Positions 17,752 through 25,881 of a DNA stretch of 64,000 nt are shown here, one piece after another. The notes beneath the pieces were generated by a model that was not told the DNA's origin, did no database searches, and saw only the letters and a list, made by a program, of their open reading frames with translations. Position 1 is the first letter of the stretch, and each line of letters begins with the position of its first letter. The stretch is from Bradyrhizobium barranii subsp. barranii. Lineage in GTDB: Bacteria; Pseudomonadota; Alphaproteobacteria; Rhizobiales; Xanthobacteraceae. Location of the stretch: assembly GCF_017565645.3 (NCBI RefSeq), contig NZ_CP086136.1:7423501-7487500 (forward strand), read 5' to 3'. The position numbers and the translations under genes were made by a program.

Positions 17752-19287
17752 ATGCCTGCTGAGATGACAGACGATTCTGCAATCCAGGAACGGGTCTTCG
17801 AAGCTCTAAACGCGCGTCCTGGCGTAAAGCGGATCGACACCCACGCAGCGTCGGTGTTTCTCGACGGAACGCGCGCCCTGAAGATCAAGCGGGCTGTCAA
17901 GTTTCCATTCCTCGACTATTCGACGCTCGAAAAGCGCGAGGCGGCCTGCGAAGAGGAGATCAGGATCAACCGGCCGCTCGCGCCGCAAATCTATCACCGC
18001 GTCGTGGCGATCACGGAGGAACCGGATGGATCGATCGAGATCGACGGTGGCGGCCGGCCGATCGAGTATGCGGTCGACATGTCCCGCTTCGACGAAAACC
18101 GGACGCTGGACCATGTGGCAAAAGCCGGCCCGCTGGATGCAGAGCTCGCTCCGGCCATCGCGAATGCGATCGCAGCATCGCATGCGAGGGCGCCCGTCGC
18201 GGATGGCGCCGCATGGATTGCCTCCATTCCTGCGCTGATCGATGGCAACAGCACCGGGCTGCGCAGCGGTGGCCATTTCGAAGCAGCAGAGGTTGATCAG
18301 CTTGACAAAGCCTCACACCGGGCATTCCTGCGCGTCCGCGCTACACTGGAAGAACGCGCGCGCCACGGTTTCGTGCGCCGCTGTCACGGCGACTTGCATC
18401 TCGCCAATATCGTGCTGATCGACCGGCAGCCTGTCCTGTTCGACGCGATCGAATTCGACGCGCAGATGGCGACTGTGGACGTGCTCTACGATCTTGCGTT
18501 CACGCTGATGGACCTGCTGCGCCATGACCAGTCGGCCACGGCCAATGCCGTCCTGAACCAGTATCTGATGACGGCGCCCGACGAAACGCTCGACGCCCTG
18601 GCGGCGCTGCCACTGTTCATGTCCATGCGCGCCGCGATCCGTGCGCAGGTGGCGCTGGCGCGACTGAGGCGGCTTGATGCCGACGGCCCCGGCACTCTCG
18701 ACGAGGCGCGCCGCTATTTCGAGCTCGCCCGGGCTTTGATTCATCCCCCCGCCCCTCGCCTGATCGCGGTTGGCGGACTGTCGGGCACCGGCAAATCCGT
18801 GCTCGCCCGCGCGCTGGCGCCCGTCGTGGCGCCACATCCGGGCGCCGTCGTGCTGCGCAGCGACGTCATTCGCAAGCAGCTGTTTCAGGTGGGACACACC
18901 GAACGGCTACCGCCGTCCACGTACCGGCCTGACGTGACGGCGCGCGTCTACGGGGTGCTGATGCAGCGCGCCCGGCAGGTTCTGGCGCAAGGCCACTCGG
19001 CAATCGTCGACGCCGTCTTTGCGCGCGAGACCGAGCGAGACGAGATGGCCGCCCTGGCACGCGAGTGCAGCGTACCGCTCAATGGACTATTCCTCGTCGC
19101 CGACCTCGCCACCCGCCAGGCGCGAATCGGCGGCCGCCGGGGCGACGCGTCCGACGCCACGCAAGAGGTTGCCGCGCAGCAAGAGCACTATAATATCGGC
19201 CATGTCGGTTGGGCGACCATCGATGCATCCGGGACACAAGCGCAGACGCTCCAGAATTGCCGGGACGTAATCGCTGAGGGCAAATAA
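17752..19287 (+). CDS. APH-like kinase fused to a P-loop ATPase/kinase domain
   Basis: The 511-residue protein has an N-terminal aminoglycoside-phosphotransferase-like half with HGDLHLANIVL (about residue 206) followed by LFDAIEFD. The C-terminal P-loop domain has GLSGTGKS at about residue 342, like the zeta-toxin/AAA_33 small-molecule kinases. This fusion is widespread in proteobacteria without an assigned substrate. It starts 68 bases after an FNR/FixK box and is followed closely by the CHAD gene, so both are probably induced together. A second ATG at 17764 is an alternative start. Confidence 0.82.
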   Translation: MPAEMTDDSAIQERVFEALNARPGVKRIDTHAASVFLDGTRALKIKRAVKFPFLDYSTLEKREAACEEEIRINRPLAPQIYHRVVAITEEPDGSIEIDGGGRPIEYAVDMSRFDENRTLDHVAKAGPLDAELAPAIANAIAASHARAPVADGAAWIASIPALIDGNSTGLRSGGHFEAAEVDQLDKASHRAFLRVRATLEERARHGFVRRCHGDLHLANIVLIDRQPVLFDAIEFDAQMATVDVLYDLAFTLMDLLRHDQSATANAVLNQYLMTAPDETLDALAALPLFMSMRAAIRAQVALARLRRLDADGPGTLDEARRYFELARALIHPPAPRLIAVGGLSGTGKSVLARALAPVVAPHPGAVVLRSDVIRKQLFQVGHTERLPPSTYRPDVTARVYGVLMQRARQVLAQGHSAIVDAVFARETERDEMAALARECSVPLNGLFLVADLATRQARIGGRRGDASDATQEVAAQQEHYNIGHVGWATIDASGTQAQTLQNCRDVIAEGK

Positions 19288-19312
19288 GGCAATCTGATTG
19301 GCGCGGGCTAGG

Positions 19313-20287
19313 ATGGCGCGACCCACCACGAGTTCGATGGCGACCGCTCGCGCCAAGCCTGCGGCGCGGCGCAATGTTCTGCCCGGCCGCCTCAGCCCCG
19401 GCATGGCCTGCGACACCGCGTTCCGGATTATCGCCCGCCGCCACCTCGATGCCGTCCTCGCCCAGCACGATGGCACCTGCCACGGCGATCCCGAGGCGCT
19501 GCATCAGATCCGGATCGCACTGACGCATCTGCGCACCGCCATCCGCTTCTTCTCGCCCATGGTCGACGATGCCCTGCGGCCGAATGTCTGGGCCGAACTG
19601 AAATGGCTGAACAGCCAGCTCGGCATGGTGCGCGACCTAGACGTGGCGATCGAGCGGGTTATCGCCGAAAGCGGAGGCGAGCTTGACGTGATCGCCGAGC
19701 TTCAGCATTGGGACGAGAAGCGCGCCGAGAGCCACCGCCTGCTGGCGCGCGCGCTGCAATCGGCGCGGTATCGCCGTCTTGTCGAGCAGACCTCCGCCTG
19801 GATCGAGAGCGGTCCTTGGTCGACCCGGCGCAGCAAGGAGGCCATCCGATTGCGCCGCTGCCCGCTTGCCGACCACGCGACGGCGCAGCTCACGGAATGG
19901 GAAACGACGCTGCTCAGGAAGGCGCGGAAACTGCGCAAGCTCGACGTCGGAAAACGGCACAAGCTGCGGCTCCTCAACAAGCGGCTGACCTATTCGATCG
20001 AATCGCTAGAGGATTTGTTTGCAGACGAATCGCTGACCAAACAGAAGTCGATCCTCAAGCAATTACGCAAGGCGCAGAAGTCCCTCGGGCAATTGAACGA
20101 CGATGCGCGAGGCCAAACCCTGGCAGCGTCGCTGAACGAGGCCGTCCCCGAGGCGGGCATTCGCTTCCACAACCGGAAGCGCCAAAAGAAGCTGTTGCGG
20201 ACCGCCTCGAACGCTTACCGGAAACTGGACATGGCCAAGCCGTTCCGCTCCTCCGACCTCGCCCCGAATGCGGAGCCCGAGGATTAG
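19313..20287 (+). CDS. CHAD-domain protein
   Basis: The protein has 324 residues from the ATG at 19313. It is rich in Arg and His, with the alpha-helical CHAD pattern LHQIRIALTHLRTAIRFF near residue 60 and RKLRKLDVGKRHKLRLLNKRL near 200. CHAD domains bind polyphosphate. It follows the kinase fusion by 25 bases, so it is likely in the same operon. A TTG at 19298 and an ATG at 19337 are other possible starts, as no strong ribosome site decides between them. Confidence 0.8.
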   Translation: MARPTTSSMATARAKPAARRNVLPGRLSPGMACDTAFRIIARRHLDAVLAQHDGTCHGDPEALHQIRIALTHLRTAIRFFSPMVDDALRPNVWAELKWLNSQLGMVRDLDVAIERVIAESGGELDVIAELQHWDEKRAESHRLLARALQSARYRRLVEQTSAWIESGPWSTRRSKEAIRLRRCPLADHATAQLTEWETTLLRKARKLRKLDVGKRHKLRLLNKRLTYSIESLEDLFADESLTKQKSILKQLRKAQKSLGQLNDDARGQTLAASLNEAVPEAGIRFHNRKRQKKLLRTASNAYRKLDMAKPFRSSDLAPNAEPED

Positions 20288-20299
20288 GTGCGGACCAGC

Positions 20300-20313
20300 T
20301 TGACTTGGGTCAA
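20300..20313. promoter_or_regulatory. FNR/FixK box upstream of the CBS-BON gene
   Basis: TTGACTTGGGTCAA is a TTGA-N6-TCAA dyad with symmetric GTCAA/TTGAC halves. It is centred about 73 bases before the ATG at 20380. Confidence 0.75.
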
Positions 20314-20379
20314 ATCAGCTTCCTGCCGGTGACCTAAGCTCCACACATCGATATTCGTGTGAACTTGCGGAGCTTCCCC

Positions 20380-21108
20380 ATGCGCGCCCACCAGATCATG
20401 ACCCGCTCGGTCATCTCGGTTGCCCCTCACACCAGCATCGTCGAGGCGGCAAACATCATGTTGAAGCGGCACGTCAGCGGCCTCACCGTGGTCGACGATG
20501 CCGGCAAGCTGGTCGGCGTGGTCTCCGAGGGCGATTTCGTTCGCCGCAGCGAAATCGGCACCGAGCGCAAGCGAGGCCGCTGGCTGCGGTTCATCCTCGG
20601 CCCCGGCAACTCCGCCAGCGATTTCGTCCACGAGCACGGCCGCAAGGTCTCGGAGGTGATGACCGCCTCGGTCGTGACCATCACCGAGGATACGGCGCTC
20701 GCGGAGATCGTTGATCTCATGGAACGGAACAACGTAAAGCGGCTGCCGGTGGTGCGCGGCGACAAGGTCGTCGGCATCGTCTCGCGCGCGAATTTGTTGC
20801 AGGCGGTGGCGGGGCTCGCCCGCGAGGTACCGGATCCGACGGCCGACGACGATCACATTCGCGGCCGTATCACCGACACCATGGAGAAAAACGACTGGTG
20901 CCCGTTCGGACTGAACGTCATCGTCCGGGACGGCATCGTTCATCTCAGCGGCGTCATCACCGAGGAATGCGCGCGTCAGGCCGCCGTCGTCGCGGCGGAG
21001 AACGTCGAGGGCGTCAAGAAGGTGCACGACCATCTGTGCTGGGTCGACACTGTATCGGGCGTCTATCTGAATTCGCCCGAGGACGACGATCTCGCCAGGG
21101 CCAGTTAG
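20380..21108 (+). CDS. CBS-domain pair with C-terminal BON domain
   Basis: The protein has 242 residues from the ATG at 20380, which has GGAG eight bases upstream; the upstream GTG at 20359 lacks one. Two CBS motifs (about residues 1-60 and 90-150, each beginning with IMT or VMTAS) flank a charged linker. A BON domain follows (about 165-225, WCPFGLNVIVRDGIVHLSG). CBS pairs sense adenine nucleotides, and BON domains bind membranes or other proteins. An FNR/FixK box upstream puts it in the low-oxygen set. Confidence 0.85.
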   Translation: MRAHQIMTRSVISVAPHTSIVEAANIMLKRHVSGLTVVDDAGKLVGVVSEGDFVRRSEIGTERKRGRWLRFILGPGNSASDFVHEHGRKVSEVMTASVVTITEDTALAEIVDLMERNNVKRLPVVRGDKVVGIVSRANLLQAVAGLAREVPDPTADDDHIRGRITDTMEKNDWCPFGLNVIVRDGIVHLSGVITEECARQAAVVAAENVEGVKKVHDHLCWVDTVSGVYLNSPEDDDLARAS

Positions 21109-21126
21109 GCGCGAACCGAAGGCGAC

Positions 21127-21591
21127 TTAGCGGGGAATGACGGCCGTGGCTTCGATCTCGACGCGCGCCGCCTTCTCGACGAGGCGGACGACCTGCACCA
21201 GCGCCATCGCAGGATAGTGCGCACCGAAGGTGGCACGGTAGCTCTTGCCGAGCTCCCTCAGGTTCGCCAGGTATTCGTCCATGTCGACGACGTACCAGGT
21301 CAGCCGCACGAGGTGCTCGGGCCGCGCACCCGCCTCGGCTAATATCTCGGCGATGTTGCTCAGGGCTTGGCGCACCTGTGCGACAAAGCCGTCCGCGAGA
21401 CGCTCCTCGGCGTCCCAGCCGATCACGCCGCCGGTGACGACGATGCGTCCCTCGGCGGCCATGCCGTTGGCATAGCCTTTCGGTAGCGGCCAGCCGGACG
21501 GTTGGAGCACCTGCGCCCTGGAGCCGGTTTCGCTCTCGGCTGCTGTCGGCAGCACCGCGAGGTGCGGGCCTTTCGGCGTCGTCACGGACAA
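21127..21591 (-). CDS. RidA-family enamine/imine deaminase
   Basis: The 154-residue protein belongs to the YjgF/YER057c/UK114 family. After an N-terminal extension it shows GYANGMAAEGRIVVTGGVIGWD, and it ends near EIEATAVIP with the conserved glutamate. RidA proteins hydrolyse enamine/imine intermediates to ketones and ammonia. Its place directly behind a benzoate/2-aminobenzoate-CoA ligase gene fits removal of the amino group from a dearomatised aminobenzoate intermediate; that link is an inference. Confidence 0.85.
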   Translation of the reverse strand: MSVTTPKGPHLAVLPTAAESETGSRAQVLQPSGWPLPKGYANGMAAEGRIVVTGGVIGWDAEERLADGFVAQVRQALSNIAEILAEAGARPEHLVRLTWYVVDMDEYLANLRELGKSYRATFGAHYPAMALVQVVRLVEKAARVEIEATAVIPR

Positions 21592-21606
21592 TTCTTCATC
21601 CTTCTC

Positions 21607-23298
21607 TTATTCCGCCGCAACGCCAGAGGACGTCGCTGCAGCCTGCGCCAACTGCCGCAGGGCAAATCGCTTCAACTTGCCGGTCTCGGTCTTCGGCAGT
21701 TGCACCACGAACTCGATCGCGCGCGGATATTTGTAAGGTGCAATCTCACGTTTGACATGCTCCTGCAACTCCGCTGCGAGTTGAGCGTCCGGCGTCACAC
21801 CTGGGGCGGCGATGACATAGGCCTTCACGATCATGCCACGCGCCTCGTCCGGCGCACCGACGACGCCGCACTCGGCTACGGATGGATGCGTCAGCAGCGC
21901 CGCCTCCACATCCGTGCCCGCGATGTTGTACCCGGCTGACACGATCATGTCGTCGGAGCGCGACTGGTACCAGAAGTAGCCGTCGCTATCCATCAGATAG
22001 GTATCGCCGGTGATGTTCCAGCCGTTCTGGACGTATTTGCGCTGCCGCTCGTCGGCGAGATAGCGGCAGCCGGTCGGGCCGCGCACCGCGAGCCGCCCCA
22101 TCGTGCCCGGCGGCAGGTCATTGCCGTCGTCATCGACGATTTTTGCTTCGTAACCCGGCACGGGTTTGCCGGTTGCGCCGGGACGGATCTCGTCCACGGT
22201 CGCGCTGATGAAGATGTGCAGCAGCTCGGTCGAACCGATGCCGTCCATCAGCTTGATGCCGGTGGCCTTGAGCCAGGCATCGAATGTCGGCTTGGGGAGG
22301 GTCTCGCCCGCAGAGACGCACTTTCGCAGCGAAGAAATGTCGCGACCCGCGAGCTTGCCGATCATGGCGCGATAGGCGGTTGGCGCGGTGAAGCAGACCG
22401 AGGTCTTGTATTGCTCGATCGCCGTCAGCATGTCGTCCGGTGTCGTCTTCTCCAGCACGACGAAGGAAGCGCCGATATGCATCGGAAACAACACGCCGCC
22501 GAAGCCGAAGGTAAAGGCGAGCGGGGCTGAACCGACGAAGCGATCCTTCTGCTCCGCCCTCAAGATGTTGCGCGCATAACCGTCGCAGACCGCCAGCATA
22601 TCCCGATGGAAATGCATGGTGCCCTTGGGATCGCCCGTCGTGCCCGACGTGAAGGCAATCAGGCAGATGTCATCGGCGGCGGTATCGACCGCCTTGAACT
22701 CCGGGCTCGCATCAGTAATCAGCGCCTCGAGCGAGTCCGACGCGCCGTTGCCCCAATAGACCACGTGCTTGAGGCCGGGCGCCGCCGCTTTCGCCTTCTC
22801 CATCTCCTCCGAGAGTTTTCCATCGCAGAGCGCGAGTGTAATCTCCGCCTTCTGGATCGGATAAGATAGTTCCTTGGCGCGCAGCAGAGGCATGGTCGCC
22901 ACGACGATGCCGCCAGCCTTGATCACCGCGAGATAGGTCGCAACCATCATCGGATTGTTGGCGGAGCGCAGCAGCACGCGTCCGCCGGTTACGAGACCAA
23001 GCTTGCGAACCAGCACGTCGGCGATGCGGTTCACGAGCGCTTGCAGCTCGCGATAGGTGTAGCTGACGGCCGGACTGATGACGCACGGCGCGTCGCCGTG
23101 GCCCTGCTCGACCCAGCGGTCGAGAAAATAGCTGACGCAGTTCAATCGCTGCGGATAGTGCAGCTCCGGCCGCGTGAAGATGAATTCGGGCCAGAACTCG
23201 CGCGGCGGCAGATGCTGCCGTGCGAATGTATCGACGTGGGCTGTCGCGGCGTTGCCGTCATACGAACCCGACTCTTGAGCCTTAGCGGCGTTGGCCAT
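21607..23298 (-). CDS. AMP-forming benzoate/2-aminobenzoate-CoA ligase
   Basis: The 563-residue member of the ANL superfamily has the P-loop-like TSGTTGDPKG (about residue 210), the A5 motif GIGSTE and the hinge/A8 region GYFWYQSRSDDMIVSAGYNI. The A10 catalytic lysine is in PKTETGKLKRF. The N-terminal DTFARQHLPPREFWPE is typical of the benzoate-CoA ligase subgroup, including 2-aminobenzoate-CoA ligase. The A10 motif fits P-X4-G-K, the recognition pattern of the Pat acetyltransferase of Rhodopseudomonas palustris. Next to it are RidA and a divergent MarR. A MarR-operator-like palindrome lies about 50 bases upstream. Confidence 0.87.
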   Translation of the reverse strand: MANAAKAQESGSYDGNAATAHVDTFARQHLPPREFWPEFIFTRPELHYPQRLNCVSYFLDRWVEQGHGDAPCVISPAVSYTYRELQALVNRIADVLVRKLGLVTGGRVLLRSANNPMMVATYLAVIKAGGIVVATMPLLRAKELSYPIQKAEITLALCDGKLSEEMEKAKAAAPGLKHVVYWGNGASDSLEALITDASPEFKAVDTAADDICLIAFTSGTTGDPKGTMHFHRDMLAVCDGYARNILRAEQKDRFVGSAPLAFTFGFGGVLFPMHIGASFVVLEKTTPDDMLTAIEQYKTSVCFTAPTAYRAMIGKLAGRDISSLRKCVSAGETLPKPTFDAWLKATGIKLMDGIGSTELLHIFISATVDEIRPGATGKPVPGYEAKIVDDDGNDLPPGTMGRLAVRGPTGCRYLADERQRKYVQNGWNITGDTYLMDSDGYFWYQSRSDDMIVSAGYNIAGTDVEAALLTHPSVAECGVVGAPDEARGMIVKAYVIAAPGVTPDAQLAAELQEHVKREIAPYKYPRAIEFVVQLPKTETGKLKRFALRQLAQAAATSSGVAAE

Positions 23299-23348
23299 CG
23301 CACGCTCCTTTCAGCATGGAAAGCACCCGGCAGCATCATCTGGAAAAC

Positions 23349-23362
23349 ATTTTAGGCTTAAA
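23349..23362. promoter_or_regulatory. Putative MarR operator upstream of the CoA-ligase gene
   Basis: An imperfect palindrome, ATTTTAGGCTTAAA, in AT-rich sequence about 50 bases before the ligase start. It shares TTTAGGCTT with sites at 24060 and (reverse) 24022 near the MarR gene. Binding by the adjacent MarR is an inference. Confidence 0.45.
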
Positions 23363-23446
23363 ACAATTCGGCGCAATAGCGGATTTTGGGCATCCCATGC
23401 ATTTTCCGGCGGCAAGGTGGGACTGGCGGGGTGCCCCGCTGGCGGA

Positions 23447-23956
23447 CTACGGCCGGCGGCGACCGGCCGATTTCTGCGCCGACGCCTTTGTCTTGGCCAG
23501 GAGCCGCATCAATTCGCGGACATCCTTCGGAGTCAGGTCGGCGAACAGATCGGCGATCCAGGTCTCGTGCTCCGCAGCCATCCTGCGAAACTCGGCGCGA
23601 CCCAGCTTTGTGAGGCGGATCACCTGGACGCGGCGGTCCGTCTCCGAGGTGCGCCGGTCGAGATGGCCCGATTCCACCAGCCGTTCGACGAGGCCGGTGA
23701 CGTTGCCGTTGGACACCATCATGCGCTTGGAGACGTCGGACAGCGTCATGCCATCGGGCGCCTTGTCGAGCTGCGCCATCAGGTCGAACCGGGGCAGCGT
23801 GACGTCGAAGCGCTGTCGCAGGCGGCCACGGACTTCGCCTTCGATCAGGGTGGTGCAGGTGAGCAGACGCAGCCACAGCCGAAGCTCTTCGGCGTGGTCC
23901 TCCGGCGTCTCGACGGCTTTGGTCTCGGAATCGAGCATCTCGATGCAGTCACTCAT
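23447..23956 (-). CDS. MarR-family transcriptional regulator
   Basis: The protein has 169 residues from MSDCIEML (AGGG about six bases upstream). The winged helix-turn-helix lies around TLSDVSKRMMVSNGNVTGLVERL, followed by the wing DRRVQVIRLTKLG, as in MarR proteins. Such regulators in CoA-dependent aromatic clusters usually repress and release DNA on binding the aryl-CoA. It lies between the ligase (same strand) and the divergent binding protein, and the gap carries repeats of TTTAGGCTTCAAA that are probable operators. An upstream in-frame start at 23977 is less likely. Confidence 0.87.
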   Translation of the reverse strand: MSDCIEMLDSETKAVETPEDHAEELRLWLRLLTCTTLIEGEVRGRLRQRFDVTLPRFDLMAQLDKAPDGMTLSDVSKRMMVSNGNVTGLVERLVESGHLDRRTSETDRRVQVIRLTKLGRAEFRRMAAEHETWIADLFADLTPKDVRELMRLLAKTKASAQKSAGRRRP

Positions 23957-23991
23957 GGCCGGCCCTGGCGCCAGCACGGATTCCCCAACGT

Positions 23992-24072
23992 TTTGAGCTT
24001 CAAATAAATCGGCCCCGGCCGCAAGCCTAAAGCTGCAACAATCGACCGCACCGAATTTCTTTAGGCTTCAAA
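23992..24072. promoter_or_regulatory. Cluster of three MarR-operator-like sites
   Basis: Between marR and the binding-protein gene there are TTTGAGCTTCAAA (23992-24004), AAGCCTAAA (about 24023-24031, the reverse of TTTAGGCTT) and TTTAGGCTTCAAA (24060-24072). The repeated core suggests cooperative binding at a divergent promoter. Confidence 0.5.
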
Positions 24073-24213
24073 TAACTGGCGCGCCGCTTGCATGCGCACT
24101 GCCCGCAGGATGGCCACGCCTTGAGCTTGCTTGCCGCGGCCGCCATCATCGGCATAAGCTTGGATTGGAGTACGCGGCTTGCTGCGCAAGCCCGATCGTC
24201 ACGGGGACACATC

Positions 24214-25389
24214 ATGAAGACGCAAACGACCTTGGCCGCTGCCGCCCTGCTGCTCGGCACCGCGGTGAGCCCTTCCCTCGCCCAGGAGAAGATCAAGCTG
24301 GGCGTGGTCGTGACCCTGTCGGGCCCCGCCGCCGCGCTTGGCCAGCAGGTCCGCGACGGCTTTGCGCTCGCCGTGAAGGATCTCGGCGGGAAGATGGGGG
24401 GCCGAGATGTCGAGGTGATCGTCGCCGATGACGAGTTGAAGCCCGACGCAGCGGTCACGAAGGTCAAGGGCCTTCTGGAGCGCGACAAGGTCGACTTCGT
24501 GGTGGGCCCGATCTTCTCCAACATCCTCCAGGCGATCCACCGCCCCATTACGGAGTCCAAGACGTTCCTGATCAGCCCCAACGCCGGCCCATCGACTTTC
24601 GCCGGTAAGGACTGCAACCCGTTCTTCTATGTGACGTCGTACCAGAACGATCAGGTCCACGAGATCCTCGGCAAGGTGGCGCAGGATCGCGGCTACAAGC
24701 GCATGTATCTGATGGTGCCGAACTATCAGGCCGGCAAGGATTCGGTGGCGGGCTTCAAGCTCGACTACAAGGGCGAGATCGTCGAAGAATCCTACATCCC
24801 GCTGAACACGCAGGACTTCCAGCCGGAACTTTCCAAGATCTCGTCGCAGAAGCCCGATGCGCTGTTCACGTTCATGCCGGGCGGCCTCGGCGTCAATCTC
24901 GTCAAGCAATACCGGCAGGCCGGCCTTGCCGACAGCATTCCGGTGCTCTCGGCTTTCACGGTGGATGAATCGACCTTGCCGGCGCAGCAGGATGCGGCCG
25001 TCGGCATGTTTGGCGGCGCGAACTGGGCGCCCAATCTCGACAATCCCCAGAACAAGAAGTTCGTCGCGGCCTATGAAGCCGCCTACAACGTCGTGCCCGG
25101 CACCTACGCTTTTCAGGCCTATGACGCCGCGATGCTGATCGACAGCGCGGTCAAGGCCGTGAAAGGCGATCTCTTGAACAAGGATGCGGTTGGGGCTGCG
25201 CTGAAGAAGGCCGACTTCACCTCTCTGCGCGGCGCCTTCAAGTTCAACACCAACGGCTATCCGATCCAGGATTTCTATCTGACCAAGGTCGCCAAGCGTG
25301 CGGACGGCAAGTTCCAGACCGAGATCGTTCAGAAAGTCTTTGAGAACTATGGCGACCGCTATGCCAAGGACTGCAAGGCGGCAAACTAA
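24214..25389 (+). CDS. Branched-chain-amino-acid-type ABC substrate-binding protein
   Basis: The protein has 391 residues from MKTQTTLAA, with a Sec signal peptide ending near SLAQ-EK. It is a type I periplasmic binding protein (LivJ/HmgD class): IKLGVVVTLSGPAAALGQQ, then MGGRDVEVIVADDE. In related genomes such proteins feed aromatic acids to high-affinity importers. No permease or ATPase gene adjoins it, so it must use a transporter encoded elsewhere or have lost its partners. The divergent MarR sites suggest co-regulation with the CoA-ligase cluster. Confidence 0.88.
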   Translation: MKTQTTLAAAALLLGTAVSPSLAQEKIKLGVVVTLSGPAAALGQQVRDGFALAVKDLGGKMGGRDVEVIVADDELKPDAAVTKVKGLLERDKVDFVVGPIFSNILQAIHRPITESKTFLISPNAGPSTFAGKDCNPFFYVTSYQNDQVHEILGKVAQDRGYKRMYLMVPNYQAGKDSVAGFKLDYKGEIVEESYIPLNTQDFQPELSKISSQKPDALFTFMPGGLGVNLVKQYRQAGLADSIPVLSAFTVDESTLPAQQDAAVGMFGGANWAPNLDNPQNKKFVAAYEAAYNVVPGTYAFQAYDAAMLIDSAVKAVKGDLLNKDAVGAALKKADFTSLRGAFKFNTNGYPIQDFYLTKVAKRADGKFQTEIVQKVFENYGDRYAKDCKAAN

Positions 25390-25416
25390 GCCGCACCGCA
25401 TTACGGGAGGACTACA

Positions 25417-25872
25417 ATGAAGAGCGAAATCACCGGCATCACGCGGGCTAATGAAGGGATCCAGGGCATTTCCTGGAACATCCTCGGCCAGACCTATGTG
25501 CCGAAGAGCAATACCGAGCACAGCTTCTCCTGGCACGCGACATTGCCGCCGGGCACATTCGTGCCGCCGCACATCCATCCCGACCAGGATGAGTATCTCT
25601 ACATGCTCGAGGGCAAGCTTGACTTCGTGCTCGGCAATTCGGAGTCGCAGGCGACCCCGGGCGATCTGATCCGCCTCGGCATGGGCGTGCCGCACGGCAT
25701 CTTCAACAAGTCGGAGCAGACGGCAAAGGTGCTGTTCTGGGTGTCGCCGACCCGCAAGCTGTTCGACCTGTTCTGGGGCCTTCACAACATGAAGGAACAG
25801 AAGCCGGAGGACGTGGTGGCGATGGCCGCCGAGTTCAACATCCACTTCCTGCCGCCGCCGCCCGGCGGCTAG
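25417..25872 (+). CDS. Cupin-domain protein
   Basis: This 151-residue single cupin has motif 1 HIHPDQDEYLYMLEGKLDF (His, His, Glu metal ligands) and motif 2 GVPHGIFN. It starts 27 bases after the binding-protein gene with GGAGG eight bases upstream of the ATG. The metal ligands are present, so an isomerase or dioxygenase-like activity is possible, but its reaction cannot be assigned. It converges on the flavin hydroxylase gene. Confidence 0.82.
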   Translation: MKSEITGITRANEGIQGISWNILGQTYVPKSNTEHSFSWHATLPPGTFVPPHIHPDQDEYLYMLEGKLDFVLGNSESQATPGDLIRLGMGVPHGIFNKSEQTAKVLFWVSPTRKLFDLFWGLHNMKEQKPEDVVAMAAEFNIHFLPPPPGG

Positions 25873-25881
25873 GAGCTAGTC

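Noticed and set aside
24199..25845. A 548-codon open frame on the minus strand
   Set aside because: It is antisense to the binding-protein and cupin genes, both of which carry clear motifs, signal peptide and ribosome sites.
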